Position numbers and translations under genes: made by a program
Assembly (NCBI GenBank): GCA_946186535.1
Contig: CAMHNT010000141.1
Location: 1 to 5,809 of the forward strand
From: an uncultured Clostridia bacterium
Lineage (GTDB): Bacteria > Bacillota > Clostridia > Oscillospirales > Acutalibacteraceae
Direction: 5' to 3'
Length of the DNA: 5,809 nt
Part shown: positions 4,846 through 5,809 of the stretch, piece by piece
Numbering within the stretch: position 1 is the first letter of the stretch
Layout of the letters: each line of letters begins with the position of its first letter
The notes under the pieces: model-generated
What the model was told of the DNA's origin: nothing
The model's database searches: none
What the model saw: the letters and a program-made list of their open reading frames with translations, nothing else

Positions 4846-5809
4846 TTAATATAAAATCTCAACGATCACAGCATTTGAACACAGAAACCCTTTTTTCGTA
4901 AGTCTCAGTCCGTTTTCATCAATATTCACCAGACCTGTTCCGGAAAGTTTTCCGGCATTTTCAATATATTTCCGGGGAATGTCGTATCCGAAATATTTTT
5001 TAAATTTCTCAAAGCTGAGTCCTTCTGATAGTCTCAGAACCATGGAAATATATTCTTCCTCATCTCCGCCAAAGCCGTCGTCGATTATTTTTCCTTCATA
5101 GAAATTTTTGATTGAACGATCAAAGTAGAAACGTTTTTTGTTCAAAAAAGAATGAGCTGAAGCTCCGAGTCCGAGATATTCTTCACAGTTCCAGTATTTT
5201 AAGTTGTGTTTGCTTTCATATCCCTTTTTTGAGAAATTTGAGATTTCATACTGATTGTATCCCAGAGCGGCGAGTTTATCGACCATCAATTCATAGAAGT
5301 CGCAAACGGTATCTTCATCGGGGAGAAGAAGCTTATCCCTGTTTCTGTAATATAATGTGCCCTCTTCGATTTTCAGCATATATGCAGATATGTGGGAAAC
5401 ATCAAGCTCCGAACAGAACATAATGCTTTTTTGAAGGCTTTCGATTGACTGACCGCTGATTCCTATCATTAAATCAAGTGATATGTTGTTAATTCCGCAG
5501 CTTCTGATCATGCTTACGGTTTTTGAAACATCCTCCGCCGAGTGTTTTCTTCCGAGTGCTTTAAGCTCTTTTTCATCGGAGGACTGCAATCCTATTGATA
5601 TTCTGTTGATACCGTAATGCTTCAGCTTTTCAAAATCGAGTGTTTGGGCTGATCCCGGGTTTACTTCGAGTGTTGTTTCCTCTGAAGAATTTCCGAAGCT
5701 TTCCTCTATACTTTTTAATACGGAAGCAATTCGTTCTGTTCCGAGCAGACTTGGAGTTCCGCCGCCGAAATAAACCGTATCCGCAGCGTATTTGTTTTTA
5801 TATGACAGA
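4846..5809 (-). CDS. hemW: HemW, radical-SAM heme chaperone (N-terminus cut by window edge)
   Basis: A cytoplasmic protein of the HemN-like radical-SAM family, often annotated as oxygen-independent coproporphyrinogen III oxidase. Established work on the family assigns HemW a heme-binding and delivery role. The last 320 residues are visible and the frame stays open to 5808, so about 55-65 residues are missing, including the CxxxCxxC iron-sulfur motif. Seen in order from the edge: VYFGGGTPSLL (12-22), EVNPG (48-52), GINRISIGLQS (66-76), LGRKHS (86-91), then DLMIGISGQS (a variant of the usual DLMxGLPGQT), YMLKIEEGT, QYEISNFSKKGYESKHNLKYW, EEYLGLGASAHSF, and a C-terminal winged-helix-like part with GLSFEKF and LTKKGFLCSNAVIVEIL. 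The TTG at 5589 is an internal Leu of IGLQS, not a start. In many Firmicutes hemW sits between lepA and hrcA. Here hrcA is not downstream. Confidence 0.93.
   Translation of the reverse strand, partial: LSYKNKYAADTVYFGGGTPSLLGTERIASVLKSIEESFGNSSEETTLEVNPGSAQTLDFEKLKHYGINRISIGLQSSDEKELKALGRKHSAEDVSKTVSMIRSCGINNISLDLMIGISGQSIESLQKSIMFCSELDVSHISAYMLKIEEGTLYYRNRDKLLLPDEDTVCDFYELMVDKLAALGYNQYEISNFSKKGYESKHNLKYWNCEEYLGLGASAHSFLNKKRFYFDRSIKNFYEGKIIDDGFGGDEEEYISMVLRLSEGLSFEKFKKYFGYDIPRKYIENAGKLSGTGLVNIDENGLRLTKKGFLCSNAVIVEILY

Noticed and set aside
4613..4849. 78-codon plus-strand open frame
   Set aside because: It coincides with the stacked inverted repeats at 4622-4819, so its sequence is explained by palindromes. 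It has no ribosome binding site and starts just after a terminator.
5112..5423. 103-codon plus-strand open frame
   Set aside because: It is antisense to conserved HemW sequence and lacks start signals.
5587..5589. TTG as the start of the right-hand gene
   Set aside because: The codon is the Leu in the conserved IGLQS motif. A further 73 in-frame codons with HemW motifs continue to the edge.

Overview
The window looks like ordinary chromosome from a low-to-moderate G+C Firmicute, most likely a gut-type clostridium close to Ruminococcus/Oscillospiraceae. This assignment is an inference. It rests on strong AGGAGG-type ribosome binding sites, at least one TTG start, AT-rich spacers with sigma-A-type promoters, NodB and PGM2-type proteins of Firmicute style, and a spacer element built of stacked palindromes. 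No phage, plasmid, transposase, CRISPR, tRNA or rRNA was seen.

Layout, left to right. (1) Positions 1-1190, minus strand: a membrane-anchored NodB-family polysaccharide deacetylase whose C-terminal tail runs off the left edge. A near-perfect sigma-A promoter lies just upstream at 1205-1233. (2) Positions 1401-1430: an intrinsic terminator for the next gene, so the two minus-strand genes are separate transcription units. (3) Positions 1450-3186, minus: a complete PGM2/PgcA-type alpha-phosphohexomutase with all its active-site loops, a good RBS and an extended -10 promoter at 3308-3336. (4) Positions 3201-3706: an AT-rich divergent spacer of about 500 bp with promoters, two short dyads and no gene. 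(5) Positions 3707-4555, plus: a single-pass membrane protein of unknown function whose extracytoplasmic part appears to be a diverged tandem duplication. It starts at TTG. (6) Positions 4562-4601: a bidirectional terminator between convergent genes. (7) Positions 4622-4819: a roughly 200-bp element with two adjacent closed domains and at least five perfect hairpins, the most unusual item here. (8) Positions 4846-5809, minus: HemW, a radical-SAM heme chaperone, missing its N-terminus at the right edge.

There is no obvious multi-gene system. The deacetylase (peptidoglycan or polysaccharide modification), the phosphoglucomutase (glucose-1-phosphate supply for UDP-glucose and envelope glycans) and the membrane protein share a loose cell-envelope theme, but each has its own transcription signals. 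HemW is unrelated to them. The best candidates for something undescribed are the structured spacer element and the duplicated-domain membrane protein.
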